From positions 1-64,000 of the forward strand of contig NZ_JAAIYP010000040.1 of assembly GCF_011022235.1 (NCBI RefSeq): DNA of 64,000 bases. Direction: 5' to 3'. Source of the stretch: Magnetospirillum aberrantis SpK. Lineage in GTDB: Bacteria; Pseudomonadota; Alphaproteobacteria; Rhodospirillales; Magnetospirillaceae. Made by a program: the position numbers and the translations under genes. Below the pieces are notes generated by a model. It worked only from the letters and a program-made list of their open reading frames with translations, had not been told where the DNA came from and made no database searches. Positions within the stretch are counted from its first letter, which is position 1. Each line of letters opens with the position of its first letter. This document shows positions 7,636 to 15,681 of the stretch, piece by piece.

Positions 7636-8397
7636 TTATTCCGCAGCGATGCCCATCCCGGTCGAAGGGTACTCGTCCCAAGTCTGCCCGAGGAACGTCC
7701 GCCCCGCCTTCTTCTTGTTCGCGCCGCCCCACTGCTTGAAGAAAAATGCCGTTCCGTCGCGGCGGCAGGCTGCAAGGATTTCCTCCACCCACTCCTGGCG
7801 CATTGGTCGGGCGGCAGGACCGCTTTCTCCCCCAACGATGGCCCAATGGATGTCCCGGAGATCGACATCCCCCACGCTGCCCAAAAGGGGCTCAAAGGAG
7901 ATAAAGCGAACAGCCGCCGGGGTGTCTCTCAAGTCGCTCACACGATCCACGTAGTCGCGGCTTTCGACGCTCACTCCGAGCCAGACGTTCGGGAGCTTTG
8001 GAAGTCGCGCGGCGATGGCCCGCATGCGAGCCGCCCGCTTCGTCAAAACCTGATAGGTATGGCGAGGTGTCTGCGCCATCACCTTCCAAATGCGCTCGAC
8101 CGTTTCCTCCGGAACAGCTTCTTGGAAAAGGTCGGACATGCTGTTGACGAATACGGTGGTTGGCCGCTGCCACCGCAAGGGAGCGGACAATGCTCCCTCG
8201 TCCAGGTTGACCTGCCCTGTCCAAACGTAACGGCTGCCGGACTTGCGGGTGGTGCCCTGGTATTTCTCCATTCCCATCAGGGTCAAGCGGGCGGCCATGC
8301 GCATTGCATAGCAGTTTGTGCAACCGGCCGAGATGAGCGAGCATCCCGCAAGGGGGTTCCAGGTTGCCTCTGTCCACTCAATGCTGCTTTCCGCCAT
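7636..8397 (-). CDS. Three-Cys-motif protein, phage Gp37/Gp68 family (DUF5131)
   Basis: 253 residues. Three cysteines lie early as C19-x6-C26-x2-C29 (AGCSLISAGCTNCYA), consistent with an iron-sulfur, radical-SAM-like centre. Further family blocks are FVNSMSDLFQE, QVLTKRA, WLGVSVES, FISFEPLLG, IVGGESGPAARPM and the C-terminal FFFKQWGG. The start follows AGGAG about 9 bp upstream. It lies 12 bp downstream of the TcmP gene in the same direction, the usual partner arrangement. The substrate and reaction are unknown to me; phage genomes and defence-rich islands often carry the family. The gene is just outside the tRNA-Arg element repeat. Confidence 0.85.
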   Translation of the reverse strand: MAESSIEWTEATWNPLAGCSLISAGCTNCYAMRMAARLTLMGMEKYQGTTRKSGSRYVWTGQVNLDEGALSAPLRWQRPTTVFVNSMSDLFQEAVPEETVERIWKVMAQTPRHTYQVLTKRAARMRAIAARLPKLPNVWLGVSVESRDYVDRVSDLRDTPAAVRFISFEPLLGSVGDVDLRDIHWAIVGGESGPAARPMRQEWVEEILAACRRDGTAFFFKQWGGANKKKAGRTFLGQTWDEYPSTGMGIAAE

Positions 8398-8409
8398 GGC
8401 GGCGCACTC

Positions 8410-9339
8410 CTAACGTCTTCCCCCTGAACCCCTCTTTTTCGTCAATAAATGGTTAGCGATCCGTAAAGCAATAGGCCCGCCTTTGGGATTATTCGCGGCA
8501 AAGCACAGCGAAAACATTTTCGATCCGGACCCGTTGGAGAGGGTCAGGCAGCTAGGTGCCACGTGCGAAAACACAGTTTTCAGGCGGTCGAGGAAGAATT
8601 GCTCGATGTGGTCGATATTGGCGACTTTGTGAGTTTCAGTCGTAGCCTCACCGAATAGGTTAATGGTTGTGTGTTCTTGATAGAATGCGGTCCGCCATTC
8701 CCCTGTACCCAAGCAGGCGTCGAGGGTCGGCTCCCAGTTTTCAGGTATCCGTTCTCGGCGGTTCGCTGCCATCCGGTTGATCCCTAGGCCGGACGGGAAA
8801 AGGTACCAGAGGTCGATCGCCCGAGTAGCAGCAATGGCGCGGATGGTCTCCCATTTCACTTGGCACCCATATGGATCAAGGAACAGGACGGCACGGTGCT
8901 GCACTCCTGTCCGTCTACCGTGCCAGTCCACGGATTTGCAGATGCCGGCAATTTGGGTGTTGGCGTCACCGTGATAGATGTTGATGGCGCGGTCGGGAAA
9001 CTCGGCTTTCAGCCTTGCCAATTGGGCACACTTTGCGGTGCTCGCCTCGATCAGGTGAAGTGCATCGAAGCTGGGGTCCGCGTTCAACGCGACCCTCACC
9101 GATCCTTCAAAGAATTCCGCCTGAGCCTGTGTCACTTCAAGCAGTGCGGGCTGAGCCTTTTCTGCGGTGCCGTCTCGGGAATACCGCTCGCCCGTGCCCG
9201 CAAAAGCGTCGATATAGAGTCTTTTGAATGGGGTGTTTTTGAGTGCTGTGTTGTAGCTGTTGAGGTAGTGGCGAAGGCAATCCAGCTTTTCCTCGGTCCA
9301 CTGTCCGCCGAACACATGCTTTGGGTGATGATTGGACAT
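8410..9339 (-). CDS. tcmP: Three-Cys-motif partner protein TcmP
   Basis: 309 residues from the ATG at 9339, chosen because GGGGGAG lies 7 bp upstream; a GTG at 9363 would add 8 residues. The sequence has WTEEKLDCLRHYLNSY at the start, YIDAFAGTGER near residue 43, LHLIEAS near 100, LFLDPYGCQVKW near 152 and an IDLWYLFPSG box near 173. The AFAGTG and DPYG boxes resemble a class I methyltransferase-like fold, and the whole matches the TIGR04474 family. It is the first gene of a two-gene operon with the three-Cys protein. Proteins of this pair are presumed to act together; no function has been read from the sequence. Confidence 0.85.
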   Translation of the reverse strand: MSNHHPKHVFGGQWTEEKLDCLRHYLNSYNTALKNTPFKRLYIDAFAGTGERYSRDGTAEKAQPALLEVTQAQAEFFEGSVRVALNADPSFDALHLIEASTAKCAQLARLKAEFPDRAINIYHGDANTQIAGICKSVDWHGRRTGVQHRAVLFLDPYGCQVKWETIRAIAATRAIDLWYLFPSGLGINRMAANRRERIPENWEPTLDACLGTGEWRTAFYQEHTTINLFGEATTETHKVANIDHIEQFFLDRLKTVFSHVAPSCLTLSNGSGSKMFSLCFAANNPKGGPIALRIANHLLTKKRGSGGRR

Positions 9340-9418
9340 TCTGTGCTCCCCCGATGCCTTCACATTAACCGGGGGAGCTTGCGCGCAAAAGGCGATTTAT
9401 GCGCCGTTACGGCACTCG

Positions 9419-9709
9419 CTAGATCGCCTTGTTCGGCAACATCCGCACTACAGCTGTGCGCATGGTCTCCTCGTCGGCCTTGATGTAGTGCTTGTCGGTG
9501 ACGACCGAGCCGGGGGCGTGGCCCATGAGCGCCTGGAGCACCCGAGGGTGAAGGCCGTTATTGGCCTGCTAAGAGGCGAAAGCCTTGCGCAGGGACTTCG
9601 GGGTGATGTCGAGCACCTGCTTGCCGCCACGCATGATGTGGACCCTATGGTGTGTGCCGTCTCCAGCACTATTGAATTTTAAGCGATCCGCTGTTGGATC
9701 GCCAAATTC
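9419..9709 (-). pseudogene. Broken C-terminal remnant of a second tyrosine integrase
   Basis: One minus-strand frame encodes VLDITPKSLRKAFAS, then a TAG (9569-9571), then QANNGLHPRVLQALMGHAPG and SVVTDKHYIKADEETM up to the stop at 9419. The SLRKAF, LMGHAPGS and HYIKA blocks are the Arg/His/Tyr end of a tyrosine recombinase of a different type from the one at 5230-6222. The stop codon in the middle and the lack of N-terminal domains show it is dead. It probably belonged to an element that delivered the TcmP pair or the DNA to its right. Confidence 0.7.
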
Positions 9710-9717
9710 GAAATCGT

Positions 9718-9834
9718 CTAAGGATGGCGGTTCTTTGCCGCAGCAATTGTGGCCGCAATCGCCGCCTCGATGACTTCCTGTAACGTTGCTGTCTTCCCGT
9801 AGAAGCCCAGCGTGATTGCTTCCGATCTGCTCAT
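9718..9834 (-). CDS. Possible 38-residue small protein
   Basis: Starts at ATG 9834 with GGAG about 10 bp upstream and encodes 38 residues (MSRSEAITLGFYGKTATLQE, then an Ala-rich helix). It is divergent from the gene at 9924, with a palindrome between them. The product could be an antitoxin- or repressor-like peptide, or the degraded front of the integrase remnant just downstream in another frame. Function unknown. Confidence 0.35.
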   Translation of the reverse strand: MSRSEAITLGFYGKTATLQEVIEAAIAATIAAAKNRHP

Positions 9835-9863
9835 ATTCCGCACTCCATTGGGTTGCTGCGTGT

Positions 9864-9897
9864 GCAGTTATTTATGACAGGCAGCATAAATAGCTGC
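9864..9897. promoter_or_regulatory. Palindrome between divergent small genes
   Basis: GCAGTTATTTATG (9864-9876) and CATAAATAGCTGC (9885-9897) are inverted with 12 of 13 bases paired around an 8-bp centre. The AT-rich core in otherwise GC-rich DNA, placed 27-60 bp from both starts, fits an operator that controls both genes. Confidence 0.5.
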
Positions 9898-9923
9898 ATG
9901 AGCAACGCATTGGAGACGCACAC

Positions 9924-10217
9924 ATGATCCTCATCGAAGCCCGCGACACCCTCATGGACCTTGGCCTGACCGATTCCCAACTGGACTTCTCATCCCGATG
10001 GCTCGGCAAGCAGCCGTCCTACATGTCCTGCGTGGTGGCGCGGGGCCAGGAACCCAGCGCGGAAGCACTGTTGGCGCTGGCCGGGCGCATCACCCGCGAG
10101 GCCATGCAGATGCGCCGCGTATTCCGCCATGCCGAAGCTGCCGCCCTGGATGCGCTGAGCGCCAAGGTGTGGAGTGAATTGCTGGCCCGCTATGCAGGAC
10201 AGCCCGAGGCTGCGTGA
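9924..10217 (+). CDS. DUF6626-like small protein
   Basis: 97 residues. The arrangement DTLMDLGLTDSQLDFSSRWLG, then KQPSYMSCV and PSAEALLALAGRIT, is the pattern of short accessory proteins (DUF6626-like) found on alphaproteobacterial plasmids and islands, with a likely HTH-type fold in the first half. ATG at 9924 follows GGAGAC. The palindrome upstream and the divergent 38-residue frame suggest an autoregulated pair. Specific function unknown. Confidence 0.6.
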   Translation: MILIEARDTLMDLGLTDSQLDFSSRWLGKQPSYMSCVVARGQEPSAEALLALAGRITREAMQMRRVFRHAEAAALDALSAKVWSELLARYAGQPEAA

Positions 10218-10539
10218 CCCAAAAAGTTGGCACGAACTTACATGAAGTAAGTTCGCGGAATGCCACTGCGCAGCCCGGCAATGCCCGCACAGTGCTCGCG
10301 AACCCCGTCCCAGCTACCAGCGTGCTGACACACAGACGAGGTGCTGACCGGACGGGGGAGGTCAAGACCAATGTCAGGTTGGGGCCGAAAGCGGACTGGC
10401 GGGTTTGGGAAACGGGGACGGTGGAACCGCCTCTCACAGCGAGTGCCGTGCCACCGAAGTCCGGTGCGGTTCAGGTCATCTATCCCCAGGTGGCCCCCAT
10501 ACTGAATGAAACTTCCAATGCCTGTCACGACCTTGCCCA
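10218..10539. other. 322-bp stretch without a gene
   Basis: Apart from the palindrome at 10233-10255 I see no gene here. Frames on both strands have no recognisable product. The region lies beyond the 3' end of the cytochrome b561 gene and the 3' end of the DUF6626-like gene, so both transcripts should end here; no T-tailed hairpin is visible. Confidence 0.4.
10233..10258. repeat. Palindromic repeat, left copy (partner at 19529)
   Basis: CGAACTTAC and GTAAGTTCG form perfect 9-bp arms around ATGAA, followed by CGG. The same 26 bases occur in the same orientation at 19529-19554 with two differences. The pair brackets the efflux operon, its two-component system and the DUF6641-like gene. Confidence 0.6.
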
Positions 10540-11121
10540 TCACAGCATCCGGTCGAGAATCCGTCGGGCGGGGCCTTGGTCGAACAGCCAGTGCTTGACC
10601 ACCCCGGCCACATGCAACGCCACCAGGGCCAGCAGGCCATAGGCCAGGATCGCATGTGCCGCCGTAAAGATGCCCGAGGCCACTTCGTCCTTGGGCAGAA
10701 GCTCAGGCAGGGACGTGAAGAAGAACGGCACGCCGTCGCTTTCTGGATAGGTGCTTGACAGGCAGTACCCCGCCACCGGAACAGCAACCATCAGCACATA
10801 GAACATTTTGTGGGTGATCGTGAAGATCGTCTGTTCCCAGGGCTTCAGCGCGGCTGGTTCCGGCACGCCGCCCCGTCCTCTCAGTCCCAGTTGCACCACG
10901 GCCAGGATCAGAACCAGGATGCCGAACTGTTTGTGGTTGGGGTACAGCATGCTGAACTTGCCGGGGAAATCGTCGGCGACGTTGGTCATCAGAATGCCCA
11001 CCGCCAGCAGCGCGATGATGATGGCGGCACGGATCCAATGAACCACGCGCATGGCAAGGGGGTATTTCCGAGAAGAAGACGAACGGGGCATGGTGCTTCT
11101 TGACCTTGGTTTGGGTTTCAT
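10540..11121 (-). CDS. Cytochrome b561 family protein
   Basis: 193 residues with four hydrophobic segments and histidines at the usual b-type haem positions (MRVVHWIRA near 28, YPNHKQFG near 63, ITHKMFYVLM near 104, and AAHAILAY and ALHVAGVVKHW further on). The family transfers electrons from the quinone pool in the inner membrane. Its ATG overlaps the stop of the outer membrane channel gene (ATGA), so the two are translationally coupled. Finding a b561 cytochrome as the last gene of an RND efflux operon is unusual. It may feed electrons to a redox-active substrate or simply be regulated with the pump; this is inference. Confidence 0.85.
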   Translation of the reverse strand: MKPKPRSRSTMPRSSSSRKYPLAMRVVHWIRAAIIIALLAVGILMTNVADDFPGKFSMLYPNHKQFGILVLILAVVQLGLRGRGGVPEPAALKPWEQTIFTITHKMFYVLMVAVPVAGYCLSSTYPESDGVPFFFTSLPELLPKDEVASGIFTAAHAILAYGLLALVALHVAGVVKHWLFDQGPARRILDRML

Positions 11122-12521
11122 TCGATGGCTGACGGTGCACCGCCGCCCAATGCCTTGTATAGGCTGACAGCGTTGCCGATCTCGTCGCGCTTAAGGTCCA
11201 GTTGGGTCTGACGCGCGGCATAAAGCTGGCGTTGGGCGTCCAGCACTTCCAGGCGCCCTTCCAGACCGGCGCGGTAGCGCAGGGTGGACAACTCCACCCG
11301 CCGCTCGGCCGAGGCCACGGTGCGGTTCTGTGCCTCGATCTGGCGGCTGTAGGTGGCGCTGCCCGCCAGACCGTCGGCAACCTCGCGGAAGGCCGTCTGG
11401 ATGGCGCGTTCATATTCGGCGACCGCTTCGGATTTGCGGATCTCCGCCAGCCGCAGCTCGGCCTGGAGTTGGCCGCCCATGAACAGCGGCTGGGTGATTT
11501 GCGGCGCGAAGCTCCACACCCGCTGATCGCGGTCGAACAGGTTGCCCAAGGCCGGGCTGGAATATCCCAGCGAGGTGGTCAACGACAGCCGTGGAAAGAA
11601 AGCGGCGCGCGCCGCGCCGATATTGGCGTTGGCGGCCACCAGATTGTGTTCCGCCTGGCGAATGTCGGGGCGGCGCGTCAGCAGGTCCGAGGGCAATCCG
11701 GCGGGCAGGCGGGTCCGCACCGCATTTCCGTCCAGCGGCCATGGAGACGGCAGATCGTCAGGTAAAGCCTTCCCCACCAACAGGGTCAGGGCGTTGGTGG
11801 CCCGTGCCAACGTCCGGGCGCGGCCTTCCAGATCGGCCTCGGCGGTGGCGACCTGACCTTCCGCCTGGGCGACGTCCAACGCGCTGTTCTGGTCGGCGGC
11901 CTTCAGGCGGCGCGCCAGGTCCAGGGATTGCCGCCAATCCGCCAGCGTGCGATGGGCCAGGTCCAGTTGTTCCTGGGCCAGACGTTCGGCGAAATAGCTG
12001 TCGGCCACCGTGCCGATCAGGGCGATCTGGGCCGACCGCTGCCCTTCCTCGCTGGCCAGATAGCGGGCGAAAGCCGCTTCCGACAGCGAGCGGACCCGGC
12101 CGAACAGGTCGATCTCGAAGGCGCTGATTCCCATGTCCAGGCTGTGCTGGGTCTGGAGGCGTCCGGGGGTGGCGGGGTCGACCCGGTTGTCGGCGGCGGT
12201 CCGCTGGCGGGTGACGCCGCCGGTGGCGCTGATCGCCGGAAGCCGGGCGGCCCGCTGGATGTTGTATTGCGCCTGTACCGCCTCGACGTTCAGGGCCGCC
12301 AGCCGCAGGTCGCGGTTGTTCAACAGGGCCAGCTCGATCAGCCGTTGCAGGCGGGGATCGCCGAACATGGTGCGCCAGTCCAAATCGGCGGCCGCTTCAC
12401 CATCGGCGATGGGCGCCGGGGAAGGGTAGGCATCCGGCACCGGCAGACCCGGCTTGACCAGATCCGGCACCAGGGAACAGGCGGACAACGCCAATGACAG
12501 CGCAATGATGGTCAAACGCAT
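11118..12521 (-). CDS. Outer membrane efflux lipoprotein, OprM/NodT type
   Basis: 467 residues. A lipoprotein signal (MRLTIIALSLALSACS) gives a lipidated Cys at residue 15. Two repeated OEP domains follow, with family boxes WRTMFGDPRLQRLIELAL near 49, TRQRT near 104, RRPDIRQAEHNLVAANANIG near 290, FFPRLSLTTSLGYSS and the final RYRAGLEGRLEVLDAQRQLY. It is the outer membrane channel of the tripartite pump encoded directly upstream (4-bp gap after the pump gene). Length is normal for the family. Confidence 0.93.
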   Translation of the reverse strand: MRLTIIALSLALSACSLVPDLVKPGLPVPDAYPSPAPIADGEAAADLDWRTMFGDPRLQRLIELALLNNRDLRLAALNVEAVQAQYNIQRAARLPAISATGGVTRQRTAADNRVDPATPGRLQTQHSLDMGISAFEIDLFGRVRSLSEAAFARYLASEEGQRSAQIALIGTVADSYFAERLAQEQLDLAHRTLADWRQSLDLARRLKAADQNSALDVAQAEGQVATAEADLEGRARTLARATNALTLLVGKALPDDLPSPWPLDGNAVRTRLPAGLPSDLLTRRPDIRQAEHNLVAANANIGAARAAFFPRLSLTTSLGYSSPALGNLFDRDQRVWSFAPQITQPLFMGGQLQAELRLAEIRKSEAVAEYERAIQTAFREVADGLAGSATYSRQIEAQNRTVASAERRVELSTLRYRAGLEGRLEVLDAQRQLYAARQTQLDLKRDEIGNAVSLYKALGGGAPSAIE

Positions 12522-12525
12522 GGCA

Positions 12526-15500
12526 TCAATCCCGAGACGGCTGGGGAGCGCGACGGCCGGGGCGTAGCCAGTCGCGCAGCTTTTCCTGGCCGCCGATGAC
12601 GAAGACGAAGAAGGCGGGGACGAAGAACACCGCCAGCACCGTGGCGCACAGCATGCCGCCGAACACGCCGGTGCCGATGGCGTTCTGGGTCTCGGCGCTG
12701 GCCCCTCGGGCGAGCATCAGCGGCACCACGCCCAGGCCGAAGGCCAGCGAGGTCATCAGGATGGGGCGCAGCCGCAGCCGTGCGGCGGTGACCGCGGAGT
12801 CCAGCAATCCCTTACCCTCGGCGTGCAGTTGCCGGGCGAATTCGACGATCAGGATGGCGTTCTTGGCCGACAGGCCGATGACCGTGATCATGCCGACCTT
12901 GAAGAAGACGTCGTTGGGCATGCCGCGCAGCATCACCGCCGCCACCGCGCCCAGCAGGCCCAGCGGCACCACCAGCATGACCGACAGCGGGATCGACCAG
13001 CTTTCGTAAAGCGCCGCCAGTACCAGGAAGACCACCAGCATGGACAGTGCCATCAACAACGGCGCCTGTGCCGCCGATTGGCGTTCCTGGAGCGATTGGC
13101 CGGTCCATTCCACGGCGAAACCGGGGGGCAATTGGGCGGCCAACCGCTCCATCTCGGCCATGGCTTGGCCGCTGGACACGCCGGGCGCCGGGCTGCCGGA
13201 AAGGCGCGCCGAGGGGAACCCCTGATAGCGTGCGAATTGCAGCGGCGTGTCCTCCCAAACCGGAAACACCACTTCGGACAACGGCACCATGCCGCCGGTG
13301 GCATTGCGCAGGTACAGCCTCAGCACGTCATCCACCTGCATGCGGGCGGCGGCGTCGGCCTGGATGATCACCTGCTGCATGCGTCCGGCATTGGGGAAGT
13401 CGTTGACATAGAGTGAGCCCAGGGCCGCCGTCAGGGTGTCGCTGATGGTGGCGAACGGCACCCCCAGTGCCTCGGCTTTCTGCCGGTCGATGTTCAGGCG
13501 GATGCCGACGCCATCGGGCAAGCCGTCGGAATAGACGCCTAAGACGACTTTGCTTTGCCCAGCCAGTTCCAGCAACTTCGACTCGGCGGCTCTGAGGGCC
13601 GCCTGACCATGACCGGCGCGGTCCTGAAGGCGCAGGGTGAAACCGGACGAGGTTCCCATTTCCTCAATGGCGGGCGGCAGCAGGCTCATGACCGTGCCTT
13701 CAGTGGTGTCGGCCATGGCCTGCTGGGCGCGCCGGGCCTCGTCGGCGGCGGTGGCGCCGTCGCGCCGGTCCCAATCCTTGAGCATGGTGAAGGCCAGGGC
13801 GGTATTGGCGCCCGAGCCGGAAAAGCCGAAGCCCAGGATCGACAGGTTCGAGTCCACCGCCGGCCGTGCGGCGGTATGCGCCTCGAACTTGCGCACCAGA
13901 TCCAGCGTGCGTTCTTGGGTGGCGTCTGACGGCAATTGGAACGAGGTCATGAAATAGCCCTGGTCTTCCTCGGGCAAAAAGGCCGAAGGCAGGACCGAGA
14001 ATGCCAGGCCCAGCAGCGCGACGAGGACGGCGAAGGCGGCCATCATGCGGCCGCTGCGGCGCACCAGGGCGGCGACCCGGGTTTCGTAGGACCGGGTGAG
14101 ATGGTCGAAGCGGCGGTTGAACCAGCCGAAAAAGCCGCCCTTGGCGTGACGGCCGGGATCGACGGGTTTCAGCAGAGTGGCGCACAGCGCCGGGGTCAGG
14201 CTGAGGGCCAGGAAGGCCGAAAACAGGATGGATACCGCCATGGACAGGGTGAATTGCCGATAGATCACCCCGACCGAGCCCCCGGCCAGCGCCATGGGGA
14301 TGAACACCGCCGTCAGCACCAGGGTGATGCCGATCACCGCGCCGGTGATTTCCTTCATCGCCTTGACCGTCGCATCCTTGGGCGACAATCCTTCGGTCGC
14401 CATCAGGCGTTCGACGTTCTCCACCACCACGATGGCGTCATCGACGATGATGCCGATGGCCAGGACCATGCCGAACATGGTCAGCACATTGATGGAGAAA
14501 CCGGCCACCAGCATGATCGTGAACGTTCCCAACAGGGCGATCGGGGCGACGATGGCTGGGATCAGGGTGTAGCGGATGTTTTGCAGGAACAGCAGCATGA
14601 CCAGGAACACCAGCACCATGGCCTCAACCAGGGTGTGAATGACCTTTTCGATGGAAATCTTGACGAAGGGCGCGCTGTCGAAAGGTGTCGCATAGGTCAT
14701 GCCCGCAGGCATGACGCGGCTGAGTTCGGCCAGCCGCGCCTTGACGCTTTCGGCCGTGCGCACGGCGTTGGCGCCAGGGGCCAATTGCACGGCGGCGACG
14801 GTGGAGACGTGGCCGTTCTCGCGGTTGGCGAAGCTGTAGGTCTGCGCCCCCAGTTCCACCCGCGCCACGTTGCCCAGCGTCACCTTGGAACCGTCGGCAT
14901 TGGCACGCAGTACGATGGCGGCGAATTCCTCGGGCGTCTGCAATTGGCCCTGGACCGTCAAAGGAATGCTTACCCGCTGTCCCGGAACGGTGGGCGCGTC
15001 GCCGACCCGGCCGGGGGCGATCTGGGCGTTCTGCTGTGCGATGGCCGCCGACAGATCGCCCATGGTCAGGCCGAAGGCGATCAGCCGCGACGGGTCCACC
15101 CAGACGCGCAAGGCCTGTTCGGCGCCGAAGAGTTGCACGCGGCCGACGCCGTCGATGCGGCGCAGTTCCTCGATGATGTTGCGGGCCAGATAATCGCTCA
15201 GTGCCGTTTCGTCGAAGCGACCATCCTCGGATTTCAGGCTGACCAGCATCAGAAAGCCCGAAGCGGCGGATTCCACGGTCAGCCCATTTTGCCGCACCGC
15301 TTGCGGCAATCGCGGTTCAATGGCTTTCAGGCGGTTCTGGACGTCCACCTGCGCCATCTCGGGATTGGTGCCCGGTTTGAAGGTGACGGTGACTTGGGCC
15401 GTGCCCGAGGTGTCGGCCGTGGATTCGAAATACAGCAGGTTCTTGACGCCGGACAATTCGCGTTCGATCAGCCCCAGTACCGAATCGTTCATGGTCTGGG

Positions 15501-15660
15501 GTGTGGAACCGGGATAGCTGGCATAGATGCTGACCGTCGGCGGCGCCACCGAGGGATAGCGGGCGATGGGCAGTTGCGGCAGGGCGATCAGGCCGAGCAG
15601 GATGATGAACAGGGCGACGACCCAGGCGAAAACCGGGCGGTGAATGAAAAAAAACGGCAT
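12526..15660 (-). CDS. RND multidrug efflux pump, AcrB/HAE1 type
   Basis: 1044 residues with the standard twelve transmembrane segments and two large periplasmic loops. It opens MPFFFIHRPVFAWVVALFII. Proton relay residues are present: the Asp-Asp pair in GIIVDDAIVVVENVER near 405 and the Lys in GLSAKNAILIVEF near 940. It works with the membrane fusion protein upstream (15682-16830) and the OprM-type channel downstream to export hydrophobic compounds. The operon is divergent from a BaeSR-like two-component system that probably controls it. Confidence 0.95.
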   Translation of the reverse strand: MPFFFIHRPVFAWVVALFIILLGLIALPQLPIARYPSVAPPTVSIYASYPGSTPQTMNDSVLGLIERELSGVKNLLYFESTADTSGTAQVTVTFKPGTNPEMAQVDVQNRLKAIEPRLPQAVRQNGLTVESAASGFLMLVSLKSEDGRFDETALSDYLARNIIEELRRIDGVGRVQLFGAEQALRVWVDPSRLIAFGLTMGDLSAAIAQQNAQIAPGRVGDAPTVPGQRVSIPLTVQGQLQTPEEFAAIVLRANADGSKVTLGNVARVELGAQTYSFANRENGHVSTVAAVQLAPGANAVRTAESVKARLAELSRVMPAGMTYATPFDSAPFVKISIEKVIHTLVEAMVLVFLVMLLFLQNIRYTLIPAIVAPIALLGTFTIMLVAGFSINVLTMFGMVLAIGIIVDDAIVVVENVERLMATEGLSPKDATVKAMKEITGAVIGITLVLTAVFIPMALAGGSVGVIYRQFTLSMAVSILFSAFLALSLTPALCATLLKPVDPGRHAKGGFFGWFNRRFDHLTRSYETRVAALVRRSGRMMAAFAVLVALLGLAFSVLPSAFLPEEDQGYFMTSFQLPSDATQERTLDLVRKFEAHTAARPAVDSNLSILGFGFSGSGANTALAFTMLKDWDRRDGATAADEARRAQQAMADTTEGTVMSLLPPAIEEMGTSSGFTLRLQDRAGHGQAALRAAESKLLELAGQSKVVLGVYSDGLPDGVGIRLNIDRQKAEALGVPFATISDTLTAALGSLYVNDFPNAGRMQQVIIQADAAARMQVDDVLRLYLRNATGGMVPLSEVVFPVWEDTPLQFARYQGFPSARLSGSPAPGVSSGQAMAEMERLAAQLPPGFAVEWTGQSLQERQSAAQAPLLMALSMLVVFLVLAALYESWSIPLSVMLVVPLGLLGAVAAVMLRGMPNDVFFKVGMITVIGLSAKNAILIVEFARQLHAEGKGLLDSAVTAARLRLRPILMTSLAFGLGVVPLMLARGASAETQNAIGTGVFGGMLCATVLAVFFVPAFFVFVIGGQEKLRDWLRPGRRAPQPSRD

Positions 15661-15681
15661 TCTGGCGGTGTTCCCTGCGTC

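Noticed and set aside
9585-9773. Plus-strand frame over the integrase remnant
   Set aside because: The recombinase blocks read on the minus strand, so this frame is a shadow.
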